From contig CAYTTS010000027.1 in NCBI GenBank assembly GCA_964440875.1, positions 1 through 16,977 on the forward strand: a stretch of DNA of 16,977 nucleotides. Reading direction: 5' to 3'. Position numbers and translations under genes: made by a program. Source of the stretch: JAAZDN01 sp964440875. GTDB lineage: Bacteria > Bacillota_I > Bacilli_A > Erysipelotrichales > Erysipelotrichaceae. Below, one piece after another: positions 6,736-15,382 of this stretch (positions are counted from its first letter, which is position 1; every line of letters begins with the position of its first letter). Under the pieces are notes generated by a model. It made no database searches. It was not told the origin of the DNA and was given only the letters and a program-made list of their open reading frames with translations.

Positions 6736-7617
6736 TTACTTACCACGCGGAAAAAATTGATCATAGGCATTTTTTAATTGCTTACTCTGTAAATGAACAT
6801 AGATCTGTGTTGTACTAATATCACTATGTCCCAATAGTTCTTGTACATGCCTTAAATCTGCCCCACCTTCTAAAAGATGTGTTGCATATGTATGTCTGAA
6901 TGAATGGGGACTATATTTATTTCTTATATCATTATTTTGAATAATTCTCTGAAGTGTTGTATAAACATATTGCCTGCTTAAATTATTACCTTTATTATTA
7001 ATAAAAATATTATTATTTTTACTATCAAAAGTACTCCTATATGACAAGTATTTTTTAAGTTTAGTAATTGCTAGATCGGATATTGGTACATATCTTAGCT
7101 TACTACCTTTTCCTTTAACTCTAAGAATTTTATTATCAAAGTTAATATCGTTGAAACTTAAATCACATAACTCTGAAACCCTCAGACCACAAGAATATAA
7201 GAGTTCAAAAATAGCATTATGATAGATATCGATTGATGAATCAGTGAAACTATTAAAAATTTTATTCAAATCACTTTTCTCTATCAAACTTGGTAGTATT
7301 AAACTATCTTTTTTACTCTTTAACTTTAATGTAGGATTTAGTACATCATCATTAACTGAAGATATAAAATTATGAAAATTCTTAATAGTTGAAAGTGCAT
7401 GTGTTATTGTACTTGAAGCGAGTCCATCACTAATCTCTGCAACATAATCGATAATCACTTCATTATCAATCTCATTTATACTCTTAATTTCACGCTCATT
7501 TAAATATTCAAAATACTTATTAAGTTGATTTGAATAACTCGCTATTGTCGCTTGGGCTAGCTGCTGATTAATTGATATTTCAAAGATATACATCTCTAAT
7601 GCATCATTTATATCCAT
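6736..7617 (-). CDS. xerD: Tyrosine recombinase XerD
   Basis: This 293-residue recombinase has the usual length. The N-terminal SAM-like core-binding domain covers about 1-85 and the catalytic domain about 105-290. The catalytic set is complete: R146 (CGLRVSEL), K170 (VKGKGSK), H238 and R241 (HSFRHT), H264 (LGHSD) and nucleophile Y273 (TQIYVH). With XerC it resolves chromosome dimers at dif. The position next to deoB matches xerD (ripX) in Bacillus, which favours XerD over XerC, phage integrases or XerS. The ribosome binding site AGGTGA overlaps the dinB stop codon, so translation is coupled to dinB. No dif-like site was found in the window. Confidence 0.93.
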   Translation of the reverse strand: MDINDALEMYIFEISINQQLAQATIASYSNQLNKYFEYLNEREIKSINEIDNEVIIDYVAEISDGLASSTITHALSTIKNFHNFISSVNDDVLNPTLKLKSKKDSLILPSLIEKSDLNKIFNSFTDSSIDIYHNAIFELLYSCGLRVSELCDLSFNDINFDNKILRVKGKGSKLRYVPISDLAITKLKKYLSYRSTFDSKNNNIFINNKGNNLSRQYVYTTLQRIIQNNDIRNKYSPHSFRHTYATHLLEGGADLRHVQELLGHSDISTTQIYVHLQSKQLKNAYDQFFPRGK

Positions 7618-7625
7618 CTAATCAC

Positions 7626-8690
7626 CTATATTTCTAATTTAAATTGATAAATTGCATCATTAAAATCTTTTAATTTATTACATGATATTCCTAATAATCT
7701 TATTGGATCTTCTATATTTTCGTTATCATACATTAACAATGATTCTTCATATATCTCATCAAAATCTTGTAGATCATAGTCTAAAGTAACTGATCTTGTT
7801 ATCGTTGTGAAGTCATAAGTTCTAATAGTTATCGTTAAACTGTTTGATACTACACCCTCACTTTTAAGTCTATTTGACACTTTAATCGCCAAATCTCTAA
7901 ACTTTTGGGTAATAATAGTATAATCGGTAACATCTTCATTGAAGGTTGATGATGTACCAATGGACTTAAGACTCTCTTCTGTATCTATTGTATAATTACC
8001 GATTCCTTGAATTTTCTTTAAGGTCTTATCAGTATTTCTCCCCAATAAAACTTTTATAGTTTGATATTTACTACTATCTAAGAGATCTCCTATAATATTA
8101 ATTCCTTCATTCTTTAATAAAGGAGCGGTTTTCTTACCTATGCCATGCATTTCTTCGATTTTAATCGGGAAAATCTTATTCTCAATCTCATTTTTTCTAA
8201 TTAATGTAATTCCCATTGGCTTTTGCATATCACTAGCCATTTTTGCAAGGAACTTATTTACAGAAATACCAATTGAACATTTCAATTGATATCTTTCATA
8301 TAATTTATTTTGAATTTCAAAAGCTAAATCTAATGGTCTTTTATACTCTTTAACTTCCTCAGTAAGATCTAAGTAGCACTCATCAATACTCACTTGTTCA
8401 ACTTTATCAGTAAATTCTTTAAGAAAGTTTACAAATTTTTTGGAGAGTTCACTGTAATACTTATGATCATTTACTACAAAAGTTATGTTTGGACATAATT
8501 TTAAGGCCTCACTAGTACTCATTGCACTCCTTACTCCATATGCACGAGCCTCATAAGTTGCTGTAGTAATAATACCAGTTCCACGTTTACCTGCAACTGC
8601 AACAGGTAAGCCGATTAACTCTGGATTTCTAATCTGCTCAGCAACAGCAAAAAAAGCATTTAAATCAATATGAAAAATATATTTATCCAA
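7626..8690 (-). CDS. dinB: DNA polymerase IV (Y family)
   Basis: This 354-residue translesion polymerase has the catalytic HIDLNAFFA near residue 7 (Asp9, steric gate Phe14), the YEARAYGVRSAM finger stretch and SIDECYLD with D103 and E104. A helix-hairpin-helix (EEMHGIGKKT) and the little-finger domain (about 245-340) follow. The C-terminal YQFKLEI could be a weak beta-clamp binding motif. The start codon is TTG: the only start fitting the conserved N-terminus, with AAAGGTGA placed 8 nt upstream inside the recN end. The recN stop directly abuts this TTG. Pol IV bypasses damaged bases with low fidelity. Linkage to recN and xerD makes a repair/recombination block. No LexA-type box was recognised. 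Confidence 0.95.
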   Translation of the reverse strand: MDKYIFHIDLNAFFAVAEQIRNPELIGLPVAVAGKRGTGIITTATYEARAYGVRSAMSTSEALKLCPNITFVVNDHKYYSELSKKFVNFLKEFTDKVEQVSIDECYLDLTEEVKEYKRPLDLAFEIQNKLYERYQLKCSIGISVNKFLAKMASDMQKPMGITLIRKNEIENKIFPIKIEEMHGIGKKTAPLLKNEGINIIGDLLDSSKYQTIKVLLGRNTDKTLKKIQGIGNYTIDTEESLKSIGTSSTFNEDVTDYTIITQKFRDLAIKVSNRLKSEGVVSNSLTITIRTYDFTTITRSVTLDYDLQDFDEIYEESLLMYDNENIEDPIRLLGISCNKLKDFNDAIYQFKLEI

Positions 8691-10349
8691 TTAACTATTC
8701 ACCTTTGATTGTGACATCTCATATAACTCACGTGCAGTTTTAATACTAGATTCACTATTTATTCCAGTCGACATTATTGCTAACTTCTCTATCAATTCAC
8801 TACCTTCAAGTATTTTTATAGTAGTCTTACCTACTTTATCGCTATTATCTTTTGTTACATAGAAATTGTAATTACTACAAGCTGCTACCTGGGCAAGATG
8901 TGTAACTGCAAAAGTCTGTGATGACTTAGCTAACTCCGCCATTTTAAAGCCAATACTGCTTGCAACACTACCACTAACGCCAGTATCTATCTCATCAAAT
9001 ATCACAGTCGATATTCCAAATAACTTACTAAATACAACCTTTAGTCCAAGCATTAAACGAGATAGTTCTCCACCTGAGGCAACCTTATTTAACGGTTCAA
9101 GTGCGAAACCTCTATTCATTGATACTAAAAACTCAATATCATCAATACCATTGTTGCTGTAATCTTTTCTCTCAAGTTTAATCTCAAACTGAGCATTATC
9201 TAACTCTAAATCTTTAAGGTGCTCTAAAACACTATTTACTAACTTATCTTTAGCTATTTCTCTTTTTTCACTTAACAATTTAGCTTTCTCTAAATAAGCA
9301 CTTTCACTAAGTTTTAGTTTCTTATTTAACTCAAATAAAACAATGTCCTTTGATTCAAAGTAATCAATCTTTTGTTTCATTTCTTGATATTTATCGTTAA
9401 AGATTTCAAATGAACCACCGTATCGACGTAATAACTGACTCATTTCAAATAAACGTTCTTCGATTCGATTTAAGGCAAATTGATCAAAATGCATCCCATC
9501 AAGCTGGCTAGCTAATTCATCTTTAATATCTACCACTTCTAAATATAAAGAATTTGATCTCTCAATTAATGATTCATAACCTTCGAAGTCACTTAGATGG
9601 TTAATCTTATTCTTAAATTCATAAAGATTCTCAATAACACCATTATTACTATTTAAAATATCTAATGGTATTTTTAAGTTGTCATAGATTTTTTCAAATG
9701 AAGTCATCATTTTAACTTCATCGCTTAATTCGTTATACTCTTTTTCATCAGGTTTAACAATATCAATCTGCTTTAACTGTTCTTTAATAAATTCAATCTC
9801 AATTTCATTATAGAATGTATTTTCTAAATCATATATTTCTTTCTTAATATTGCTATAAGTTTTATATAAGTTTTTGACATCATTTAAAATTTCTTCATGT
9901 TTGCCATAGGCATCAACTAAATTAAGATGGACACTTTTATTTAAGAGATACTGAGTGTCTCTTTGAGAATGAATATCTAATTCAAATTCAAAAACATCTT
10001 TAAGAGTTGATAGTGTAACACTTCGACCATTAATTCTGGCAATAGAGCGATTATCTACTGTAATCTCTCTTGAAATAATATAAGTTTCATCAAATGGTAT
10101 GCCAAGATCACTTAATGTATTTAAAGTTTTCTTATTATTAAATGTAAATGTACCTTCAATAAAGGTATTTTTATTTGTATCTTTTGCTATTGTAGTTAAA
10201 AGACGATTCCCACATAAGTAGCCTAAAGCATCAATAATTAAAGATTTACCTGCACCTGTATCACCAGTAATTGCAATAAATCCATCATTAAAATTAAGAT
10301 TTTGTTTATCAAATAATACGTAATTTTCTATATATAAGTTGACTAACAT
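8691..10349 (-). CDS. recN: DNA repair protein RecN
   Basis: This 552-residue SMC-like ATPase is of normal length. Walker A is GDTGAGKS (29-36). A coiled-coil arm rich in Lys, Glu and Leu spans about 150-370. The C-terminal half has the ABC signature ASGGELSRLMLGLK, Walker B VIFDEIDTGVSG and the switch His in FAVTHLAQVAA. RecN gathers double-strand break ends for recombinational repair. The ATG has AGGAAG upstream, inside the last codons of dxs, and starts 2 bp after the dxs stop. The next gene, dinB, begins immediately after its stop, so all three are probably translated from one mRNA. In Bacillus argR/ahrC and tlyA sit between dxs and recN; both are absent here. Confidence 0.96.
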   Translation of the reverse strand: MLVNLYIENYVLFDKQNLNFNDGFIAITGDTGAGKSLIIDALGYLCGNRLLTTIAKDTNKNTFIEGTFTFNNKKTLNTLSDLGIPFDETYIISREITVDNRSIARINGRSVTLSTLKDVFEFELDIHSQRDTQYLLNKSVHLNLVDAYGKHEEILNDVKNLYKTYSNIKKEIYDLENTFYNEIEIEFIKEQLKQIDIVKPDEKEYNELSDEVKMMTSFEKIYDNLKIPLDILNSNNGVIENLYEFKNKINHLSDFEGYESLIERSNSLYLEVVDIKDELASQLDGMHFDQFALNRIEERLFEMSQLLRRYGGSFEIFNDKYQEMKQKIDYFESKDIVLFELNKKLKLSESAYLEKAKLLSEKREIAKDKLVNSVLEHLKDLELDNAQFEIKLERKDYSNNGIDDIEFLVSMNRGFALEPLNKVASGGELSRLMLGLKVVFSKLFGISTVIFDEIDTGVSGSVASSIGFKMAELAKSSQTFAVTHLAQVAACSNYNFYVTKDNSDKVGKTTIKILEGSELIEKLAIMSTGINSESSIKTARELYEMSQSKVNS

Positions 10350-10351
10350 AG

Positions 10352-12214
10352 CTACTTCCTTTCAATATCTTCCTTTATAGCATTTAATACATAATTAGAG
10401 TTTAAATTTAAATGACGACGTAAACTTAAAACAGAGCCATGTTCAACAAATTGATCGTCAATTCCAAAGCGTGTAAGTTTAACTTGGATATTTTTATCAT
10501 TATAGTAATCGTTTATCATACTAGATAAGCCACCATTCAACATCTCATTCTCATAAGTGAATACTGGAACATTTAATTTAGCAATCTCATCTAAAAGAGT
10601 AGTATCTAATGGTTTAATAAAACGTGCATTTATTAAAGCGATATTTAAATTATTACTTTCAATCTTTCGCTTGAATGAATCTATACAAGTTCCATAAGCG
10701 ATTAAAACAGCATCTATATTATCATTATAGATTTCCTTAGTCCAAAGTCCTAGATCTATATACTCAAACTGGTCATTTTCCTTATAATATGTTGAACCTC
10801 GAGGATATCTTATCGCGACTGGTTTTTGATATTTAAAAGCACTATAAAGTAGATTTTGAGTTTCTTCCATATCTTTACCTTGAACAATTACCATATTTGG
10901 AATACTATTTAGAATACTAATGTCAAATACACCTTGATGTGTATCTCCATCTTCACCAACAATACCCGCACGATCGACACCAATAACAACTGGTAAATTC
11001 ATTCTTGCGATATCATGGTTAATTTGATCATATGATCTTTGCAAAAAAGTGGAATATAGAACTAAAAATGGTTTTTTATTAGCTATTGCAAGACCTGCGG
11101 CAAAAGTAGTTGCATGAGATTCAGCAATACCTGGATCAAATGTTCGATTAGGATATAACTTTTGAAAATCTAATAATTTACTTCCAGCTAACATCGCTGG
11201 CGATATCGCTACAATATCTTCATCTTCTTCAGCTAATCTAATTAAGGTATTTGAAATAACTTCAGAGTATGTAATATTATGCTCATCTAAACTAGTTAGT
11301 TGTTTTCCAGTTTTAACATCATATTGACCAACTCCATGCCAATCTCCAAGTGTATCTTCTTCACAAGCTTTTATACCCTTACCTTTTGTCGTAACAACAT
11401 GTAATATGATTGGATCATCTTGTTCTTTAGCATATTTAAAGGCTTTAATTAAGTCTTTAAAATTATGTCCATCAATTGGCCCAATGTATTCAATACCAAA
11501 ATTAGTAAAAAGACTATCTTCAATAACATTCTTTTTAATGACATTTTTTACTGAAGATAGAGAATCTAAAACAACATTACCAAAATTGTTTCTTGATAGT
11601 GTAGATGAAATATCTCTCTTTACCGATGTGTAAGGCTTACTAACTCTTAACTTATTAAAACTCTTATTAACCCCACCAACATTCTTAGAGATACTCATAT
11701 TATTATCATTAAAAACAATAATAACTTTTTTATTCGTATCACCTAAATGATTCAATGCTTCAAAACTCATACCATTTGTAATAGATCCATCACCAATGAC
11801 TGCTATTACTTCATGATCTTCTTTATTTAAATCACGACTAACAGCCATTCCTAAGGCCGCTGATATTGATGTTGAAGAGTGTCCTGCTTCCCAATCATCA
11901 CCTTCACTTAGCTTCTGAAAGCCTGATAAACCTTTAAATTGTCTTAAAGACTTAAAATCTTTAGCACGACCGGTTAATATTTTATGGACATATGATTGAT
12001 GACCAACATCAAAAATAAACTTATCATTTGGATTATTAAATACATAGTGTAAAGCAATACTTAATTCTACTACACCAAGATTACTAGATAAATGACCACC
12101 AGTTTTTGAAATACTCTCATATAAAAAGTTTCTAATATCACTAGCAAGTGCATTTAGTTGATCATCATCTAAATCTTGAATAAATTCAGGGTTTTTAATG
12201 TCGTAAAGGTTCAT
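10352..12214 (-). CDS. dxs: 1-deoxy-D-xylulose-5-phosphate synthase
   Basis: This 620-residue TPP enzyme is full length. It condenses pyruvate and glyceraldehyde 3-phosphate in the first step of the MEP isoprenoid pathway. Visible features are His41 (GGHLSSNLG), His72 (DVGHQSYVHKI), the TPP/Mg motif from GDGS (141) to NDNN (169-172), IDGHN (248-251), and DPGIAESHA with Glu365, which activates the cofactor. The usual NDNE reads NDNN; I would not infer loss of function from that. The C-terminal transketolase-type domain is intact. GGAGG lies 4 nt before the ATG and the gene starts 8 bp after the ispA stop. Pairing with ispA places precursor supply and prenyl chain growth on the same transcript. 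Confidence 0.97.
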   Translation of the reverse strand: MNLYDIKNPEFIQDLDDDQLNALASDIRNFLYESISKTGGHLSSNLGVVELSIALHYVFNNPNDKFIFDVGHQSYVHKILTGRAKDFKSLRQFKGLSGFQKLSEGDDWEAGHSSTSISAALGMAVSRDLNKEDHEVIAVIGDGSITNGMSFEALNHLGDTNKKVIIVFNDNNMSISKNVGGVNKSFNKLRVSKPYTSVKRDISSTLSRNNFGNVVLDSLSSVKNVIKKNVIEDSLFTNFGIEYIGPIDGHNFKDLIKAFKYAKEQDDPIILHVVTTKGKGIKACEEDTLGDWHGVGQYDVKTGKQLTSLDEHNITYSEVISNTLIRLAEEDEDIVAISPAMLAGSKLLDFQKLYPNRTFDPGIAESHATTFAAGLAIANKKPFLVLYSTFLQRSYDQINHDIARMNLPVVIGVDRAGIVGEDGDTHQGVFDISILNSIPNMVIVQGKDMEETQNLLYSAFKYQKPVAIRYPRGSTYYKENDQFEYIDLGLWTKEIYNDNIDAVLIAYGTCIDSFKRKIESNNLNIALINARFIKPLDTTLLDEIAKLNVPVFTYENEMLNGGLSSMINDYYNDKNIQVKLTRFGIDDQFVEHGSVLSLRRHLNLNSNYVLNAIKEDIERK

Positions 12215-12222
12215 AAATCCTC

Positions 12223-13062
12223 CTAGTTATTTCTCAATTTTATTTCGTTAATTATTTTATATAAATTACCATTACTTAAATTTAAGTCTGATAACAAGTT
12301 AAAGCAATTATTAAATAATTCCTCTAAATATTCTTCACTCTTTTCTAATCCCATCAGTTTCACATAAGTTGACTTATTATTATCTTCATCTGATGAATAT
12401 TTACCTAGATCCTTAAATGTTTTTGTTACATCAAAGATATCATCTTGTACTTGAAAAGCAATGCCAAGATTTAGAGCTAATTCATTTAGAAGCTTAATAT
12501 CTTTTTCTTTATTTGCAATAATTGCCGCTGCAATCATTGCGAACATAATTAAATTAGCTGTTTTAAACTCATTAATCTCATTAATATCAGAGACGGATAA
12601 AAGTTTATTTTCACCTTTTAAATCCAACTCTTGACCATAGATCATTCCATTGTTTCCAGCATGTTTTGCTAATAATGATATAAGTTTTATTTTTGTATCA
12701 TTATCATTTGCATTATCATTACTAATAATTGCAAATGCATCAGTTAAAAGACTATCTCCAGCTAAAATAGCAATATCTTGGCCAAACTTCTTATGTACTG
12801 AAAGTTTACCGCGACGATAATCATCATTATCCATTGCTGGTAGATCATCATGCACTAATGAATATGAGTGAATAAACTCTACTGCAAGTGCTGCTGCTAA
12901 ACCTTTATTTAGATCTATCTTGTAATCATTTAAAAGTGCAAGCAAAATTAAAGGTCTGATACGTTTGCCACCATCACTTGTAGCATAGATCATCGCATCT
13001 TTAACATAACCTTCCTTTTCGTAAGTATAAGCACTTAAATATTTCTCAAATAAATCTAACAT
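12223..13062 (-). CDS. ispA: Polyprenyl (farnesyl/geranylgeranyl) diphosphate synthase
   Basis: This 279-residue trans-prenyltransferase has GGKRIRP at 31-37, the first Asp-rich motif HDDLPAMD (D72-D78, with the bacterial two-residue insertion) and the second QDDIFD (D207-D211). It condenses IPP with allylic diphosphates to give FPP or GGPP for undecaprenyl phosphate and other lipids. Product length cannot be fixed from the sequence; its place between xseB and dxs fits ispA. It starts just 1 bp after the xseB stop, so it is translationally coupled. No strong ribosome binding site stands out directly upstream. Confidence 0.94.
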   Translation of the reverse strand: MLDLFEKYLSAYTYEKEGYVKDAMIYATSDGGKRIRPLILLALLNDYKIDLNKGLAAALAVEFIHSYSLVHDDLPAMDNDDYRRGKLSVHKKFGQDIAILAGDSLLTDAFAIISNDNANDNDTKIKLISLLAKHAGNNGMIYGQELDLKGENKLLSVSDINEINEFKTANLIMFAMIAAAIIANKEKDIKLLNELALNLGIAFQVQDDIFDVTKTFKDLGKYSSDEDNNKSTYVKLMGLEKSEEYLEELFNNCFNLLSDLNLSNGNLYKIINEIKLRNN

Positions 13063-13063
13063 T

Positions 13064-13258
13064 TTAGTCCTGGTACTTTTCTACTAATTCGTTAATTGAA
13101 GTCTCAAAACCCTCTAATCTTTTATTACATTTTTGGATTAATTGTAAACCTTCTTCAAATAACTTCATAGATTCATCTAAACTTTCATTTTCACTAGATA
13201 ATTTTGTATTTATCTCTTCTAGACGCTTTATAGCTGCCTCAAAATCAAAATTACTCAT
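13064..13258 (-). CDS. xseB: Exodeoxyribonuclease VII small subunit
   Basis: This 64-residue all-helical protein matches XseB: FDFEAAIKRLEEIN near the N-terminus, then NESLDESMKLFEEGLQLIQKCNKRL. I chose the ATG at 13258 because AAAGGAG lies 7 nt upstream. A TTG two codons earlier (13264) would sit almost on that site. The start lies inside the last codons of xseA, an 8-bp overlap, which fits the need for fixed subunit ratios. Several XseB chains bind the XseA coiled coil and are required for nuclease activity. Confidence 0.95.
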   Translation of the reverse strand: MSNFDFEAAIKRLEEINTKLSSENESLDESMKLFEEGLQLIQKCNKRLEGFETSINELVEKYQD

Positions 13259-14582
13259 AATCAATCTCCTTTTCTAAAACTTTCGCTTTTAAACTCCCAT
13301 CTTGCATTTTTATTTCTATCGTACTTTCAATATTAATATCATCAATCTTTGAAATAACCTTATTATCCATTGATACTAGACTATACCCTCTTTTTAAAGT
13401 ATTAATTGGGGAATATGAATCTAATAAATTAAGTTGAGAAGCAAATTTATTTCTAATGCTCTCTTGGTATTTATTAATATTATTATTTAACTCATTATTT
13501 AAATTATTTACTTTTATTTTTTCGTTAGTAATCGTCTTATTTAATTTACTCATTAAATTATTGCTTAAATCTTTAAAATGCTTAATCTCTCTTAATTGTT
13601 TATCTTTATAATTAAGTAAAGTACTATTATAAGTATCCAGTAACTTAGTATATTTATTAACTAATAGTTCTGGATGTAAATAGATTGGCTTACTCGCATA
13701 AGTATATAGTAACTGATTACTATTATTAACTTTATACTGCATTTTATCGATAAAAGTATTTTTTAAGTTATTAAAACTAACCTTAACATCGACTATATTT
13801 GGTGTTATAAGTTCAGCTGCTGCTGTTGGTGTTGGAGCACGTAAATCACTAACGAAATCACTAATAGTAAAGTCTATTTCATGTCCTACCCCACTGACAA
13901 TTGGTGTCTTTAACGCAAAAATAACGCGGGCCAAGTCTTCTTCATTAAAGGCCCATAAGTCTTCAATCGATCCACCACCACGCGCTAAAATAATTGCATC
14001 ATGATTAGCTTTATCTGCAATTAAAAGTTTATCTATTATATCTAAATGAGCCGTATTACCTTGTACAAGACTAGTATAGACATTGACACTAGCCATTGGC
14101 CAGCGACGCTCTAATGTCGTTAAAATATCATTTAATGCCGCACTATCTTTACCACTAATAATAGCGATACTTTGCGGATATCTTTTAAATGTCTTTTTAT
14201 ACTCTTCTTTAAATAATCCTTCTTCATTTAATTTTTTCTTTAATGCTTCAAACTTTAATGCTAAATCACCGATACCATCTTCTTGCATATCAGTAACATA
14301 AAGCTGTAATGAGCCACTTGATTCAAATATAGAAACAGATGCAGTTAAATTTACTTTCATACCATCCTTCGGCATAAATTTTACTCTACTTGCACTACTT
14401 GCAAACATCACACAAGAAATACGCGAACTTTCATCCTTTAATGTAAAGTACATATGTCGGTTATTATGGTAGTTAAAGTTTGATATCTCGCCTACAACAT
14501 TAATGTTTTGTATTAGGAAATCGTTATCCAACTTCAATTTCAAATAAGCAACTAATGATTTAACTGACCATTTTTGACTCAT
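13251..14582 (-). CDS. xseA: Exodeoxyribonuclease VII large subunit
   Basis: The protein has 443 residues, the usual length. An N-terminal OB-fold (about 1-100, VVGEISNFNYH) binds single-stranded DNA. The catalytic domain holds ARGGGSIEDLWAFN (200-213), GVGHEIDFTISD (231-242) and DLRAPTPTAAAEL (246-258), all hallmark motifs. A long coiled-coil region (about 270-400) docks XseB. The enzyme degrades single-stranded DNA to oligonucleotides from both ends and acts in mismatch repair and damage tolerance. The ATG overlaps the nusB stop by 4 bp (ATGA), so translation is coupled. The folD gene that separates nusB and xseA in Bacillus is missing. Confidence 0.97.
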   Translation of the reverse strand: MSQKWSVKSLVAYLKLKLDNDFLIQNINVVGEISNFNYHNNRHMYFTLKDESSRISCVMFASSASRVKFMPKDGMKVNLTASVSIFESSGSLQLYVTDMQEDGIGDLALKFEALKKKLNEEGLFKEEYKKTFKRYPQSIAIISGKDSAALNDILTTLERRWPMASVNVYTSLVQGNTAHLDIIDKLLIADKANHDAIILARGGGSIEDLWAFNEEDLARVIFALKTPIVSGVGHEIDFTISDFVSDLRAPTPTAAAELITPNIVDVKVSFNNLKNTFIDKMQYKVNNSNQLLYTYASKPIYLHPELLVNKYTKLLDTYNSTLLNYKDKQLREIKHFKDLSNNLMSKLNKTITNEKIKVNNLNNELNNNINKYQESIRNKFASQLNLLDSYSPINTLKRGYSLVSMDNKVISKIDDINIESTIEIKMQDGSLKAKVLEKEIDYE

Positions 14583-14956
14583 ACTCGATCAAGTACTCCA
14601 TTAATTAATTTATAACTATCATAACCTGCGTATTTTTTTGAATATTTAACCGCTTCGTCAATGATTACAGCCTTATCAGCATCTTCACTTAATAATTCCG
14701 CTACACCAACGAGTAAAATAGCTTGCTCTACATAGCCTAAACGATCAAAAGACCAATCCTCTAACTTATCCTCAATAATACCTGTTAAGTATTGTAAATG
14801 GTCAAATAGATTAGCCGTTATATTTAAAAAGAAAATATCCTTTTTAACTTTATCATCTTCTATATTATTATTTATAGATTCATATATATCATTCTTTAAT
14901 ACTAAAGTTTGATATACACATATTATACCTTGTTCTCTTATCTCTGATCTTGTCAT
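14579..14956 (-). CDS. nusB: Transcription antitermination factor NusB
   Basis: From the ATG at 14956 the protein has 125 residues and starts MTRSEIREQG, the usual NusB opening. The C-terminal DEAVKYSKKYAGYDSYKLINGVLDRV region, with INGVLD, is diagnostic. The ATG has GGAGGG 4 nt upstream; a GTG at 14977 lacks a binding site and lies in a terminator hairpin, so I rejected it. NusB binds boxA RNA with NusE (S10) to promote antitermination of rRNA operons. An intrinsic terminator sits directly upstream, 12 nt before the ATG, so nusB and everything after it depends on readthrough or on a promoter inside the preceding gene. The stop overlaps the xseA start. Confidence 0.93.
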   Translation of the reverse strand: MTRSEIREQGIICVYQTLVLKNDIYESINNNIEDDKVKKDIFFLNITANLFDHLQYLTGIIEDKLEDWSFDRLGYVEQAILLVGVAELLSEDADKAVIIDEAVKYSKKYAGYDSYKLINGVLDRV

Positions 14957-14967
14957 ATACCCTCCAC

Positions 14968-14991
14968 AAAAAAACACCTCAAAGGTGTTTT
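14968..14991 (-). terminator. Intrinsic terminator between the asp23-like gene and nusB
   Basis: A perfect 9-bp stem (AAAACACCT / AGGTGTTTT) with a 3-nt loop is followed on the minus strand by a run of seven U residues (14968-14974). It overlaps the stop codon of the upstream gene and ends 3 nt before the nusB ribosome binding site. It has the form of a true terminator or attenuator. Confidence 0.82.
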
Positions 14992-15307
14992 AAAAAATAA
15001 ATCCAACTACCGAAATGTTTATGATTACATCAGAAACACTAGTCCCGTTACTAATTACCTCAAATATTTTTCTCTGTACATTCTCAATAACACCTAGTGC
15101 ACGATTTCCATACTTTAACATAACTTCAATATTTAGGACTAATTCACCTTCATTATAACTTATATTAACCTTATTATGTAAGACAGCTTGTGAACTATCG
15201 CTATTAATAATGACTTGTTTAACTAAATCACTAAAGACATTTTTTTGAATAGCAAGTGTTCCAAGTGAATTATCATCCTGGTTAATTTCTATATAATTTG
15301 AATTCAT
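14990..15307 (-). CDS. Asp23/Gls24-family protein (YqhY-like)
   Basis: From the ATG at 15307 it has 105 residues. AGGTGA is spaced 6 nt upstream; a GTG at 15316 lies within that site and is rejected. The N-terminal stretch LGTLAIQKNVFSDLVKQVI, the strand YNEGELVLNIEVML and the C-terminal VSDVIINISVVGF follow the Asp23 fold. In Bacillus the YqhY member of this family lies immediately before nusB, and its loss disturbs fatty-acid precursor (malonyl-CoA) balance; orthology here rests on that position. The acetyl-CoA carboxylase genes that flank it in Bacillus are not here. It has its own extended -10 promoter and ends in a terminator, so it may be mostly monocistronic. Confidence 0.83.
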   Translation of the reverse strand: MNSNYIEINQDDNSLGTLAIQKNVFSDLVKQVIINSDSSQAVLHNKVNISYNEGELVLNIEVMLKYGNRALGVIENVQRKIFEVISNGTSVSDVIINISVVGFIF

Positions 15308-15324
15308 AATTATCACCTATAACT

Positions 15325-15333
15325 ATTATAACA
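15325..15333 (-). promoter_or_regulatory. Extended -10 promoter for the asp23-like gene and nusB cluster
   Basis: TG-T-TATAAT on the minus strand lies about 18 bp upstream of the asp23-like ATG. The predicted start of transcription falls close to the AGGTGA ribosome binding site, giving a leader of only about 10 nt. There is no strong -35 box. It is the only clear promoter upstream of the nusB-to-xerD run. Confidence 0.65.
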
Positions 15334-15382
15334 AATTAAGTTAAACAATAGTAGTAAATATCATAAATATAAGCACTATGAT

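Noticed and set aside
11406..11633. Plus-strand frame opposite dxs
   Set aside because: It is fully antisense to conserved dxs coding sequence with no supporting signal.
14957..14977. Longer nusB beginning at GTG 14977
   Set aside because: The codon lies in the terminator hairpin and lacks a ribosome binding site; ATG 14956 has GGAGGG and the family N-terminus.
15358..15382. Terminator after the lipoprotein gene
   Set aside because: ATCATA / TATGAT gives only 6 bp with an 11-nt loop and no clear U-run; too weak to call.
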